This document shows positions 47,105 through 56,627 of a stretch of DNA of 64,000 nt, piece by piece. The notes under the pieces are model-generated. The model saw only the letters and a list, made by a program, of their open reading frames with translations. It did no database searches and was not told the origin of the DNA. The translations under genes and the position numbers were made by a program. Within the stretch, counting starts at the first letter, position 1; every line of letters starts with the position of its first letter. Source of the DNA: Microthyrium microscopicum (taxonomy: Eukaryota; Ascomycota; Dothideomycetes; Microthyriales; Microthyriaceae); assembly GCA_010405405.1 (NCBI GenBank), contig MU004231.1:2285249-2349248 (forward strand), given 5' to 3'.

Positions 47105-47875
47105 ATGCCATCTAACACTGTGTATGTTATCACTGGCGCCAACCGTGGTATTGGCCAAGGTTTGGTGGAAACCTATCTCAGGCGGCATGCTAGCACAGTC
47201 GTCGCTGTAGTTCGCAGTGATTCAGCATCAACCTCCCTGTGGGCCGCGGCAGAAAATTTCACTAGAGGTACGGACAGCATACTGCACATCATTGTCGCCA
47301 ATTTCTCTCAGCCATTATCGCCCCAGGCTGGGATTGATACCTTTAAAGCAGCCACCGCTGGGCTGGATCACATCGATATCCTGATCTGCTCTGCCGGCCA
47401 CAACCCGCGAATGTGTCCTACCATTGAAGTCACAGCCGAGGAATTACGCGAATCCTTCGAGATTAATACCATTCTGCCTCTCACCACTTTTCAAGCTCTA
47501 TGGCCTTTGATGAAGGGGAGTACTGCCACTGCTGGCCCCAAATTCATCGTGTTGTCCTCATCGATGGGGTCGATTGGAGAGATGGAGCAGTTCCCAGCAG
47601 GCGCATACGGCCCAAGTAAAACCGCCATCAACTACATCATCAAGTCCCTACATATGCAAATGGCTCAGAATGGTCTGATTGCGGTTGCCCTTCATCCCGG
47701 ATGGGTTCAAACAGATATGGGGCACTTCGCGGCACAAGAATGGGGACACGAGGCTGGTCCGCCTCTTACACCGAAGGAAAGTGTTGCCGGAATACTGCGG
47801 ATCATAGACGATGCAACTCGAGAAACATGTTCTGGCAAGTTCATCGGCCATAATGGCGAAGAGATTGGGTGGTGA
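47105..47875 (+). CDS. short-chain dehydrogenase/reductase, 256 aa (norsolorinic-acid-reductase-like subgroup)
   Basis: A classical Rossmann-fold NAD(P)H oxidoreductase. The cofactor motif TGANRGIG is at residues 10-17, and LICSAGHNP stands for the NNAG strand. The catalytic Ser lies in LSSSMGS, and Tyr/Lys are in AYGPSKTAIN (Y-x3-K). HPGWVQTDMG is typical of the subgroup that includes aflatoxin ketoreductase-like and C-factor-like enzymes. Single exon, no targeting signal. No other secondary-metabolism genes are nearby, so the substrate is unknown. Confidence 0.85.
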   Translation: MPSNTVYVITGANRGIGQGLVETYLRRHASTVVAVVRSDSASTSLWAAAENFTRGTDSILHIIVANFSQPLSPQAGIDTFKAATAGLDHIDILICSAGHNPRMCPTIEVTAEELRESFEINTILPLTTFQALWPLMKGSTATAGPKFIVLSSSMGSIGEMEQFPAGAYGPSKTAINYIIKSLHMQMAQNGLIAVALHPGWVQTDMGHFAAQEWGHEAGPPLTPKESVAGILRIIDDATRETCSGKFIGHNGEEIGW

Positions 47876-48480
47876 GAATATTTTCCGAACAGTCGATTCT
47901 CTAAGCGCGGTGCCACTGTCTTTCACAATTGATTTCATTTTTACTTTGTCAGACAACCTAGCCTGTATTGATTGCCGAATACCTCTCATTAGACACTGGA
48001 CTCGGAGTACAGCCCTCAGTATTTTGCTGTCCAATGTATTTATCAAATTTATATATCTTTCAAGTTCGATGGACATTCAGCAGAGGCAGTCGCGGCACAC
48101 AAGAGTGACAAGCTACCTTAGGGAAATGATACCTTCACTGTTCTCCAGGACCCAAGTGGATACTGTGTTAGTGACTGGAATATGAGGCGATATATTGGAA
48201 GGTAAACAGATTGCAGGTCGCTCCTCGATGCAAAGTGAAAGATCAGACAGTACCTTTGGCCGATTACAGTAGTGACGCGCACAAAACATCACCACCTAAA
48301 TTTCCCCACTTGCAGCATCGAATTAGTTTATTTCCTTGCCCAACTCTAACCCCAAAGTTTGTCTTCCCCCCATCCACCATCTTCCTCCACCTTCTACTCG
48401 AGACTTCATATTCTCCGCGCTTTGCACAACCTTTTGAACCGAGATCCCGAACAACTGAGAACATCTTGAACATCTCGACC
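47876..48480. other. intergenic region and Rio1 leader
   Basis: No gene seen. The frame open from 48211 into Rio1 is best read as 5' untranslated sequence. Confidence 0.5.
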
Positions 48481-48569
48481 TCGACCCTCGACCCTCGACC
48501 CTCGACCCTCGACCCTCGACCCTCGACCCTCGACCCTCGACCCTCGACCCTCGACCCTCGACCCTCGAC
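48481..48569 (+). repeat. 7-bp minisatellite, about 12.7 copies, in the Rio1 leader
   Basis: The unit TCGACCC is repeated without variation until the final TCGACA, ending about 20 bp before the Rio1 ATG at 48589. Such perfect short tandem DNA should be length-polymorphic. Confidence 0.9.
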
Positions 48570-48588
48570 ACAGCCCACAACCACAGCC

Positions 48589-50241
48589 ATGCCTACGGCC
48601 ATTGAGCCCAACGATAGCGCTCTGCTCCAAGCAGAAGAAGACTACAATTCTGACGACTACTATTCCGAATCAGAAGTTTCCGATCATATCCTTCACGAAG
48701 ACATCTCCTCATCAAATCCTGCCGACTACACGAAATCCTACAATCGCGCTCGAAAGCTGAACGATCCTTCCATACCCGCCCAATACAAGCCAAAAAAAAA
48801 TCTTGCGCATGGCGACCCCACCGCTCCCCAAAAATCTAGATTGAACACACAACTTCGCGTCGATGATCAGCTAGCGAGTTTGAGCAAGCATGCTGCCAAA
48901 TTACGGGTTGATGACCTAGAGATGCCTGACGCGCCTCATAGAAAAGGTCGTGATCGCGCGGAACGTGCGACTGTGGAGCAAGCACTTGACCCCAAGACTC
49001 GCATGCTCCTGCTCCAGATGATCAACCGCAACATTGTTTCTGAGATCAACGGATGTATAAGTACTGGGAAAGAGGCAAATGTCTACCACGCTGTCACCAT
49101 CTCGGACGACGAAGAACAGGCTACACTCCACCGAGCCATCAAAGTATACAAGACGGCCATTTTGGTTTTCAAGGATCGTAACAAGTATATTTCCGGCGAG
49201 CATCGTTTCCGGTCCGGATATCAGCGCGGCTCCAACCGAGCCATGGTGAAGTTATGGGCAGAAAAGGAAATGCGCAACCTCAATCGTCTCTATGCTGCTG
49301 GAATTCCTTGTCCTGAACCCATTTACCTGCGTCAACACGTCCTACTGATGCAATTTCTTGGTGACAAGAAAGGATACCCAGCTCCACGATTGAAGGACTT
49401 TGAATTTGAGGGCGACGAATCCGAGCAGCATGCTCAATGGCACGACTGCTATTTCACATGCCTCGGTCATATGCGGGCCATGTATCAAACATGCAAACTT
49501 GTCCACGGCGATTTGTCGGAGTACAACATGCTGTTCTACAAAGGCAAACTTTACATAATCGACGTAAGTCAAAGTGTAGAGCACGACCATCCTCGCTCTC
49601 TAGAGTTTCTTCGCATGGATATCAAGAACGTGCGGGACTTCTTCGCGAGAAAGGGTGTCAATGTACTGTCTGAACGCGAAGCCTTCGAGTTCATCACCAA
49701 TCACAAAGGCGCCGTTGAGACGGATGCGATGAAAAATCGTCTAGAAGAAATTGAAAAAGGGCGCGACGCGCGGAGTGACGAGGAGCGTGATCGTCTGGAG
49801 CTTGAAGACCAAGTGTTCCGCGAGCAATATATCCCGCAGACGCTTGATCAAGTCTATGATGTCGAGCGGGATACAGAACAGATACAGCGTGGTGAAGGCG
49901 ATTCGCTCATCTACCGCGAGCTTCTTGGTAACATGGGAGTCGCCACAGGCGCAGAGGTACCAGAAGATGAGGACCACGACGACTCTGAAGATGATGAAAA
50001 CGAAAGTGCGTCCAACGGCGACCATGAAGATTGGGACGACAAACAACCGCGTGGCCATCGTTTCGAAGACAAGGACGAGAAGAAGGTACGTGAGCCCAGA
50101 ACCTCACATTACAACGCTAACATTTAGTAGGCTCGTAAAGAGCAGGCCAAGGCCGAGAAACGAGAGGCGCGAAAAAAGAAGATGCCGAAGCATCTCAAGA
50201 AATCCATCGTTACTAAGACTGCTAAGCCAAAGCGTCATTAG
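48589..50241 (+). CDS. RIO1: Rio1 atypical protein kinase (40S ribosome maturation)
   Basis: Rio1 is an atypical kinase/ATPase that releases late 40S assembly factors. Two exons, 48589-50085 and 50131-50241, give 535 aa. The acidic N-terminus (NSDDYYSESEVSDH) precedes the RIO domain. The P-loop is STGKEANVYHA, the catalytic loop is HGDLSEYNMLFY, and the metal-binding Asp is in IIDVSQSVEHDHP; the flexible-loop segment FRSGYQRGSNRAMVKLWAEKE is also present. The C-terminus is acidic and then Lys-rich (RKKKMPKHLKK), typical of the family. I prefer ATG 48589 because it starts the conserved acidic region; an upstream ATG at 48211 would translate the 7-bp repeat. Confidence 0.92.
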
Positions 50242-50532
50242 ATAAATGTTGTAATGTGTAATTGCTTATGATGCTACCCGAACCCCCTATTTATGAACCT
50301 TCAAAACTGCTGCTGCTTGAATGATGAAGCTTTTAGGTCGAGCTGGCCGGGATGCCTTCTGGAACCCGCTAGTATCAGACAACCGATTCAATCAATGATG
50401 ATCAAAGAGAGCACTGACAAGCGACGATAGACTCATGTATTGCCCTTGCTTGTTTGTGAACCTTTCCAATAATATTTCCTACTATTTCACGTACACTTGT
50501 CTCACAGGTTTGCCTCAGACTGTGCCAGAGGT
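50242..50532. other. short convergent intergenic spacer
   Basis: Joint 3' flank of Rio1 and the AIF-like gene; nothing else seen. Confidence 0.5.
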
Positions 50533-52288
50533 TCAAACTTCGGAGCCGGCGGCGAAAGAGGCTGGATACCCAGTTTCGAGAGTGTCCCTAACCATTTTAT
50601 CAGTATTGCTAACGCAAAGAATGTAGCAACTTTCGATCTTACCGTCTAGACCCAAAGCCCTCCCAAAAGCGCCCTGCTTTACTCCTGGTCCCCATCGCAG
50701 AGACTCTCCTCCATTCGACATGGCCTGATTGCCTACTGCCAGAGACATAGACGCTCTTGTAACTGGCTGCAACTTTTCAAACTCTATCTCAGACGCAGCT
50801 CGGCCATCTTCAGCAGCAAGCATCTGCGCGAATATATTTTTGGCTGCGATCTTCCCCATATTCCCTGCCGGCCCGGAACGTTTAATACCTGACCAAGACA
50901 CTACATCACCAGCAGCGTAGATCACATCGGAATTCTCTAAATCTTCTGGAAATTGCAATCTAGCACTTATTAGTCGAGTTTGTGACGGCTGGCGGAGTTC
51001 TTACGTGTCGCGCGTTTTATAACAGTCATCCTTCATCCAATGCTGGCTCGGCAGAAATTTTGTGTTTGCGCCCTGTTGGACGGCCGTAAAAATTGCTTTA
51101 TTAGCGAACATCGTCTCGCCATTTGACAGAGTAAGTTCCACGCCGCCGTCCACGTTTTTGTTGCCAGTTACTCGCTGGCCTAAAATGACATTCACGCCGG
51201 ATTCGCGTACGAGATCTGCTGCTTTCGCTTTGAAATCATCGGGTAGGTCTTCAGCGCTCAGCAGCTGGGATCTCGAATGGATTAGAGACACGTCAGCATT
51301 AGGGAAATGGACCTTGGTTTCCGCGGCCATTTCGATTCCGACAGCACCTAGATCTGTGTCAGCCAAAATCCATTGCATAGATTGCGTGTATCGTACCTCC
51401 GCCAACTAGCACGATCTTTTGATGCTGACCCAGCTCGTTTTCTAGTTTCTTGACATCTTTCAGGTATTGATCACGAAACATCGCAGTAGGAACTACTGGC
51501 GCTGTTCGCGCCATGCCAGTCGCCACAATTAGGTAGTCGTAAGGTATCGATTTGAGTTCGCCAGCGGGGGTTTTGTAATCCATTTTCTTAGCCGCTTCGT
51601 TAAGCGAGGTGGCCTTTCCGTGTACGAATGAGACATCTGTATAGCCCTCTTTCGTCTTTATGATATGTTGGAACGGGACCCAGAACTCCCAGGCAATATT
51701 GCTGGAAATCATGCTTAGTGGTGCGCCAACCAAGTGGTAGAAACCGTCTCGCTCGTCTAGGATGGTGTAACGAGGCTTAACATTTAGAGGTCGAATGTGC
51801 TTCAGTGGTCCTGATGTTGGAGCTGGTGCTGGCTCAGCTGTTGCTCCATTCGTTGCTCCATTCGTTGCTCCATTCGTTGCTCCATTCGTTGCTCCATTCG
51901 TTGCTCCATTCGTTGCTCCATTCGTTGCTCCATTCGTTGCTCCATTCGGTCGGCCATTTGGTCGTCCTGGGCCACCATTTGGTGTAGCACCAACTTCGCG
52001 AAGAGGAGCATAGCCTCCACCACCTCTCCCGGGACCTCCACGTTTACCTCCCCTGCCACCCTCTTGTGGTGCTTTTCCTTGGCTCAGACTTATGAGCTGG
52101 TTTAGAGCATTCAGACCCGCATAGGAACCGCCTACAATGAGAACATGAGGCTGAGGAGACATGTTGCAAGTGGGAATACTAGACGAGAATTGACGAGCGA
52201 AGAACGAAGGAGTCCAATTATTGGTCACGAAGGAAGAGAAAAGAGTAGTGTTTCCTAGACGGCTAAGAGCGGTGCCGACTGAATTCAT
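50533..52288 (-). CDS. AIF/AMID-like FAD-dependent oxidoreductase, 553 aa
   Basis: Three exons keep frame: 51397-52288, 51005-51347 and 50533-50959. The first ~40 residues (Arg/Ser/Phe-rich, ARQFSSSIP) could target mitochondria; an inner Met (MSPQPH) would remove them. FAD-binding GGSYAGLNAL follows. A Gly-rich and then Asn-Gly-Ala-Thr repeat is inserted at about residues 80-145, where AIF relatives have only a short loop. The second Rossmann motif (IVLVGGGAVGIEMA) spans an intron, and the late FAD motif is YAAGDVVSW. The fold fits AIFM2/AMID-type NAD(P)H-quinone reductases linked to apoptosis or stress. Confidence 0.85.
51840..51947 (-). repeat. 12-bp coding minisatellite, nine perfect copies
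   Basis: GTTGCTCCATTC (plus sense) is repeated nine times without change inside the AIF-like gene. In the coding sense it adds Asn-Gly-Ala-Thr per unit, so changes in copy number keep the frame. Confidence 0.9.
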
Positions 52289-52622
52289 ATGGGGAAGATC
52301 TAGAGCTAAATGGTAGGGAGGGCTTATCAGATCTTTATATACTTTATCAATCTATACAGGGGTTTGCAGGCAAAGTAGCCGATAGAATTCTATTTAGATG
52401 CCGTTGCCCCATTTTTAATTGCTCAGAGACGGGAGGCGGCGTAAGGCAACTGTCGCCATTCGCTGTCCGAATTGGCCGAGTCCGAGACCGGCTGTATCTT
52501 CAATTTTTTGGAATATCCTTGGAGTCTGGACGCGTCAATTCAATGCTTTCCTCTTGTTGATTCTCGGTCTTGTAACTCTTGCTAGTCGGACACGGAACGT
52601 ATTCCTTGCTCTATCACGGCTA
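52289..52622. other. intergenic region
   Basis: Between the start of the AIF-like gene and the end of the cyclase gene; nothing else seen. Confidence 0.5.
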
Positions 52623-53765
52623 TCACGGCTCCTTTCCGAGTACCTGCTTCGCTATCCATTTTGCCGTCTGCGTGTGTAAACTCCCTTCAATCTGCTTCCC
52701 AGCCTCGTCGCGTCCAACATCGATTTCGCAAGGTCCATCAGCCAACGCTTCAAACACCACAAGTTGATCGCGCATATACTCATCCACACACCCACCATGT
52801 CCAATCTCCATCTCCAACTCCTCCGTAACCCGATCCACCAGTTTCCTTGGTATCGCGTCCAGATTCTTCAAGTTATTCTTCTGATCGTATAGCCAATCCC
52901 TCCCCAGCCGATGCCCATTCTCCGTCACAGCCACAAGCAGCAGATAAAACCTCTTCTCGTGCCCACTATCCTCCACTGTAACCTCTGTCTCCTCCGCGCC
53001 CAGTCTTGTCTTGAAATACCCCTTCTGTTGTGCAAGCTCATGCTCCATCTGCCGTCTACATTGCCTGGGCACCAGCGCGTATGCTTCTACCCGTTGCACG
53101 TCTCCGCGCTCAACCAGCGACCATGGTGACAACGGCTCGCCGAACGGCAGTGGTGTCACTTTAAATTCGACGGATCCCATCTGCGGTCTTCCGGTGCTCC
53201 AGCCGCGCTTCTGCAGGGTCGCGGTTATCGTCGGGAGGCCTATTTTGGCCAGCGTTGGTAGTAGGACGTGCTGGATATATTCAAATGATGGGCTCTTGGA
53301 GACGTTGGTGCCGCCAGATATCGTCACTTTGATTGCTGCCCGATTTGGCTGTTGCAGTGCGTGCAGGGCGCCGCCGAACAGGAGATATGGAAGGATTGCC
53401 TGAAATACCAGGGCGACGCTGCCGGGACTGCCAATGTCAATTTCGCTGCGTAGTTTGGTCCGATCAGCTGCGGCCTGAGTTGGAGGGATGGGTTGGGGAG
53501 TAAAGGTGAGTGTTTTGCTGCTGCGGCTCGCGCCTTCCAGGTCGGCGGAACAGGCTTCGGCGAGCCATTCGACGGCTCGGAGATGCTGGAGTTTCAGACC
53601 ACCGCCGCCGCCGCGATTACCTCTGATGGAGGTTATATGGAGTGGTGTATGGGTGAGAGCCCCAAGTCCCATGGCGAGGCGTAGAAGTTGCCCGCCACCT
53701 TCGAGGTGCGTTCCTGGGATATGGAGTGGCTTTATGCGCGGCATCATGATGTGATAGCGCTTCAA
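52623..53765 (-). CDS. RNA 3'-terminal phosphate cyclase (RtcA/Rcl1 superfamily), 380 aa
   Basis: Members convert RNA 3'-phosphate to 2',3'-cyclic phosphate with ATP, or (Rcl1) process pre-rRNA. The N-terminus has EGGGQLLRLAMGLGAL and the Gly-rich RGNRGGGGGLKLQH that matches the cyclase-class RPGLKPQH region. GSPGSVALVFQAILPYLLF and SGGTNVSKSPSFEYIQHVLLP are characteristic of RtcA-type cyclases, which suggests an enzyme and not Rcl1. A likely nucleophilic His position could not be fixed by eye. Single exon; several Mets near the start (MKRYHIMMPRI). Confidence 0.82.
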   Translation of the reverse strand: MKRYHIMMPRIKPLHIPGTHLEGGGQLLRLAMGLGALTHTPLHITSIRGNRGGGGGLKLQHLRAVEWLAEACSADLEGASRSSKTLTFTPQPIPPTQAAADRTKLRSEIDIGSPGSVALVFQAILPYLLFGGALHALQQPNRAAIKVTISGGTNVSKSPSFEYIQHVLLPTLAKIGLPTITATLQKRGWSTGRPQMGSVEFKVTPLPFGEPLSPWSLVERGDVQRVEAYALVPRQCRRQMEHELAQQKGYFKTRLGAEETEVTVEDSGHEKRFYLLLVAVTENGHRLGRDWLYDQKNNLKNLDAIPRKLVDRVTEELEMEIGHGGCVDEYMRDQLVVFEALADGPCEIDVGRDEAGKQIEGSLHTQTAKWIAKQVLGKEP

Positions 53766-54640
53766 AGGTTTGTTTGGTTTGTTTGGCTGATAAAGTAGAG
53801 TAGGTTGTGGTGCTAGTGGTTGGTGGTCTTTGTTTGATGCTCAACCAACTTTAGAGTTGATGTGACTGCTCGTTTTATTCTTCAAATCCAACACAATCTT
53901 GAAAGATGAACGCTTACTTATATTTGTTTTAGAGGTCAAAGTCAAGTGTTGACGCATCGCTTTTCGTACGAAATATCCATTGGTAAATCCTACAGTCTAC
54001 AGGTTGCGAGGCTATGCAGTCGGCGGTGACCCAAATTAGACTGCAGAGTCATCACTCAAATACTCTGCCACTATCAAAACCGAAAATAGTGAATCAAGAA
54101 GGGGCTTTCTGGAATCCAAACTTCATGACAATGCATTACGCCAGATTATATTCTGTCAAGTTGATATTGGGATGTAAGCCATTCTACTACATCTCCTACT
54201 ACACAAAACTCCCCCATGTCATGTATTCACGGCACCCATTGGACTACAGAAAGACAAAACTTTGCCTAAAACTATCACCGCTGTTTGCCGACCTACTCAG
54301 AGTGCTCTGAGATTGGCAATACCGTTGGAGTGTCTGGTACCAATGATGCGGCTGCCACTGGAACCAAAACATAACACGGACCGTAAGGCCCAAGCCGAAT
54401 GGAAACATTCATATCCTTCTCCTTTACAAAACAGGCCAGCCTGGTATTATTTGGGAGTAACTGCATTCCCGTTAGTCAAATTTCATTTAAGACATTTCAG
54501 CATCAATCATGACATTGTCCGACTCTGGCACAGAAGAAATAGGTAGGTACTTACTGGTAGCATGCCACGGATATCTGTAGTTTCCCTATCTCTTGGCCAT
54601 ATGATCAAAGATTGTGATTCATGATCTCGGTGGCCTGAAA
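53766..54640. other. intergenic region
   Basis: No supported gene. The 3' part may contain further decayed sequence of the family copy at 54641, whose third exon I could not find. Confidence 0.4.
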
Positions 54641-55237
54641 TTATTCGGTGGCCTGAGCGTATTGGTTTGTAACGACATATTTTGTTCGGTACTCTAATGG
54701 CGATACAGGGCGTGAATGGCCCGCGAGCCCGCTTTGTGAAAGAACTTGGAGTACTGTCCCAGATACGCAAACCATCCCATGCCGTTTGAGCTGGGCCATA
54801 GACGAGGAATTCTGAGCAAATTTCTGGTGTAGCAAAGAGGGTTGGTGGAACTGGTTCGAATCTATGCTCGTAATTGATAGGTATTGGAGGGTCTGGTAGT
54901 TCTTCAGCAGGGCCGGGTTAACAACTACTGCTATCTTCAGATTCTCTATGAACATACCAGAGTTTTCTACGGCTTCATAGAACTCTTGAAACACGTCTGG
55001 GCGCAGTTGCATAACTCCACCGGAAATCTGGTTCAGTTCAGTCTTGCACTGCGGCATATTACGATTGCGTGCGGTAGGTCTGGTGATCCTGTTCTCATGC
55101 AACTCAAGTACTAAGTAATACGTCGGATTGGCAGGGCAGTGTATTTCATCCGCAATGTTTTCTTGACATCAGGTCAGCCTGTACAAATACGTTGGGCAGG
55201 AGCATAAAGCGAGTATGTATACGGCTGTGATACACAT
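54641..55237 (-). pseudogene. M-C-x9-C-x-C family, member E, decayed
   Basis: From ATG 55237 the frame reads MCITAVYILALCSCPTY, then a TGA at codon 23, then CQENIADEIHCPANP and further to NQISGGVMQLRPDVFQ. This is clearly related to the NQIHGRLAMLRPDIIQ stretch of member F. A GTATGT donor at 54957 and a CAG acceptor at 54824 mirror intron 1 of member F and lead to an exon reading ICSEFLVYGPAQ ... TPSSFTKRARGPF. No third exon is evident. One internal stop plus the missing 3' exon indicate a pseudogene, or a TGA inside an unrecognised intron. Confidence 0.6.
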
Positions 55238-55721
55238 TTTGACACGAGATGCGCTGATTCGATACTTGAGATCTTGTGGAAAGATCAGAAACTGCAATAA
55301 TGATATGATATAACTATAAATACCCGTATTTCAAGGCCTGAGATCGGATGCTCAGTTGAAAGAGTTGTGGTCATAGTGTTGAGGTGCTCTGATCATTGTG
55401 TTCTGGTGTTCAAATCATAGGTTGTAGAGTTCTGGCCACGATACTCCAGCCATGGTGTTCATGCTAGCTTGTTCTTTGTGGAGAGGCAGGCTCTGCCCGT
55501 GTCACGGTACATTTCTTGGGGGCTTTCAGTGATATCAAACTCATCGTAGCTTCCATTGCCTTGAGTGGCTACCTATCTTACGAAGTATTTATGGTCCAGT
55601 GCTATGGCTCCCATCACATTTGATCGGAGAATCGTACACAGGTAGTAATAGAGTTCAGTGAGCTAGAGGATCAAATCCGCATATCTCTAACCAGATTTTG
55701 ATGTATATCAAATAGCTGGTT
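55238..55721. other. intergenic region
   Basis: AT-leaning host DNA between member E and the satellite; no gene seen. Confidence 0.45.
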
Positions 55722-56405
55722 TTGCCATAGTAATCGATAGGCACTATCGCACTTCATGAGAGAATTGTGCTAATAGCAATGACCAAGCCAGACGATCCAA
55801 ATTGCATCTTTCTGACCAAAATTTGTAGCACACTACTTATTCGCTTTTCCCATCGTATGCGGTGAGCGCCAGCGCACTCAATGGGTTGAATTGTAGTATC
55901 AGCAATGAGCAGGCCAGATAATCCATATTACATATTTCTGACTAGAATTCAAGGATAATAAATGTTCGTTTCTCCCATCTTATGCGGTGGGCCCATTGAA
56001 GTCGATGGGAGCATTGCATTGACTCCAGTGAGTAACCGGATGAATCCAAAAGTGCACATTTCCGACTAGAAAATAAAGCATAATTAAAGTTAGTTCTTCC
56101 CATCGTATACGGTGGGCGCCATCGCACTCGATGGGAACATCGTACTAATAACAGCGACTTCAGTGAGTAACCGGATGCATCCAAAATTGCACATTTTCGA
56201 CTAGAATTTAAAGCATAATAAAAGTTAGTTCTTCTCATCGTATGCGGTGGGCACCATCGCACTCGATGGGAGCATTCTACTAATAGCAGTGAGTAAGCCG
56301 GATGCATCCAGAATTGGATATTTCGAACTAGAATTCAAAGCGTGGTAAATATCCGTTTCTCCCATCGTACTCGATGGGCGCCATCACACTCGATGGCTCC
56401 CATGG
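55722..56405 (+). repeat. about 125-bp satellite, 5.5 diverged units
   Basis: Units start near 55722, 55848, 55972, 56094, 56229 and (partial) 56356, with periods of 122-135 bp. Each has a head TCCCATCGTATGCGGTGGGC, a CCATCGCACTCGATGG palindrome, GTGAGTAA(C/G)CCGGATGCATCC and GACTAGAATTCAAAGC. Units differ by point changes and small indels, so the array is not recent. Confidence 0.85.
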
Positions 56406-56627
56406 TAAAACCGGTTTGGAATCTTATACTAACAAATTGGAAAGAGGCTGATCAGGCTGTTCTGTCATCATAACTTATCTGAAATGCAAGAGCCATCATG
56501 AACCAATTCTATCTCATATAACTACAGAAAATTTACATATTGAGACAGGAAGTTGCTACTATAAAAGCGACTTTATGATCCATCCTACCACTCATGTCAA
56601 CTCTAGCTAATGACTTCTATCCCGCCG

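Noticed and set aside
48264-48630. Minus-strand frames with regular Gly-Ser-Arg-Val-Glu repeats
   Set aside because: They are translations of the 7-bp minisatellite, not a gene.
51795-52059. Plus-strand and minus-strand repeat frames (FVAP and MEQR repeats)
   Set aside because: Alternative readings of the 12-bp coding minisatellite in the AIF-like gene.
47105-53765. Secondary-metabolite gene cluster around the SDR and flavoenzyme
   Set aside because: Neighbours are Rio1, an AIF-like protein and an RNA cyclase; no backbone synthase or cluster regulator is present.
55722-56405. CRISPR-like array
   Set aside because: Whole ~125-bp units are repeated, not short repeats with unique spacers, and the organism is a fungus.
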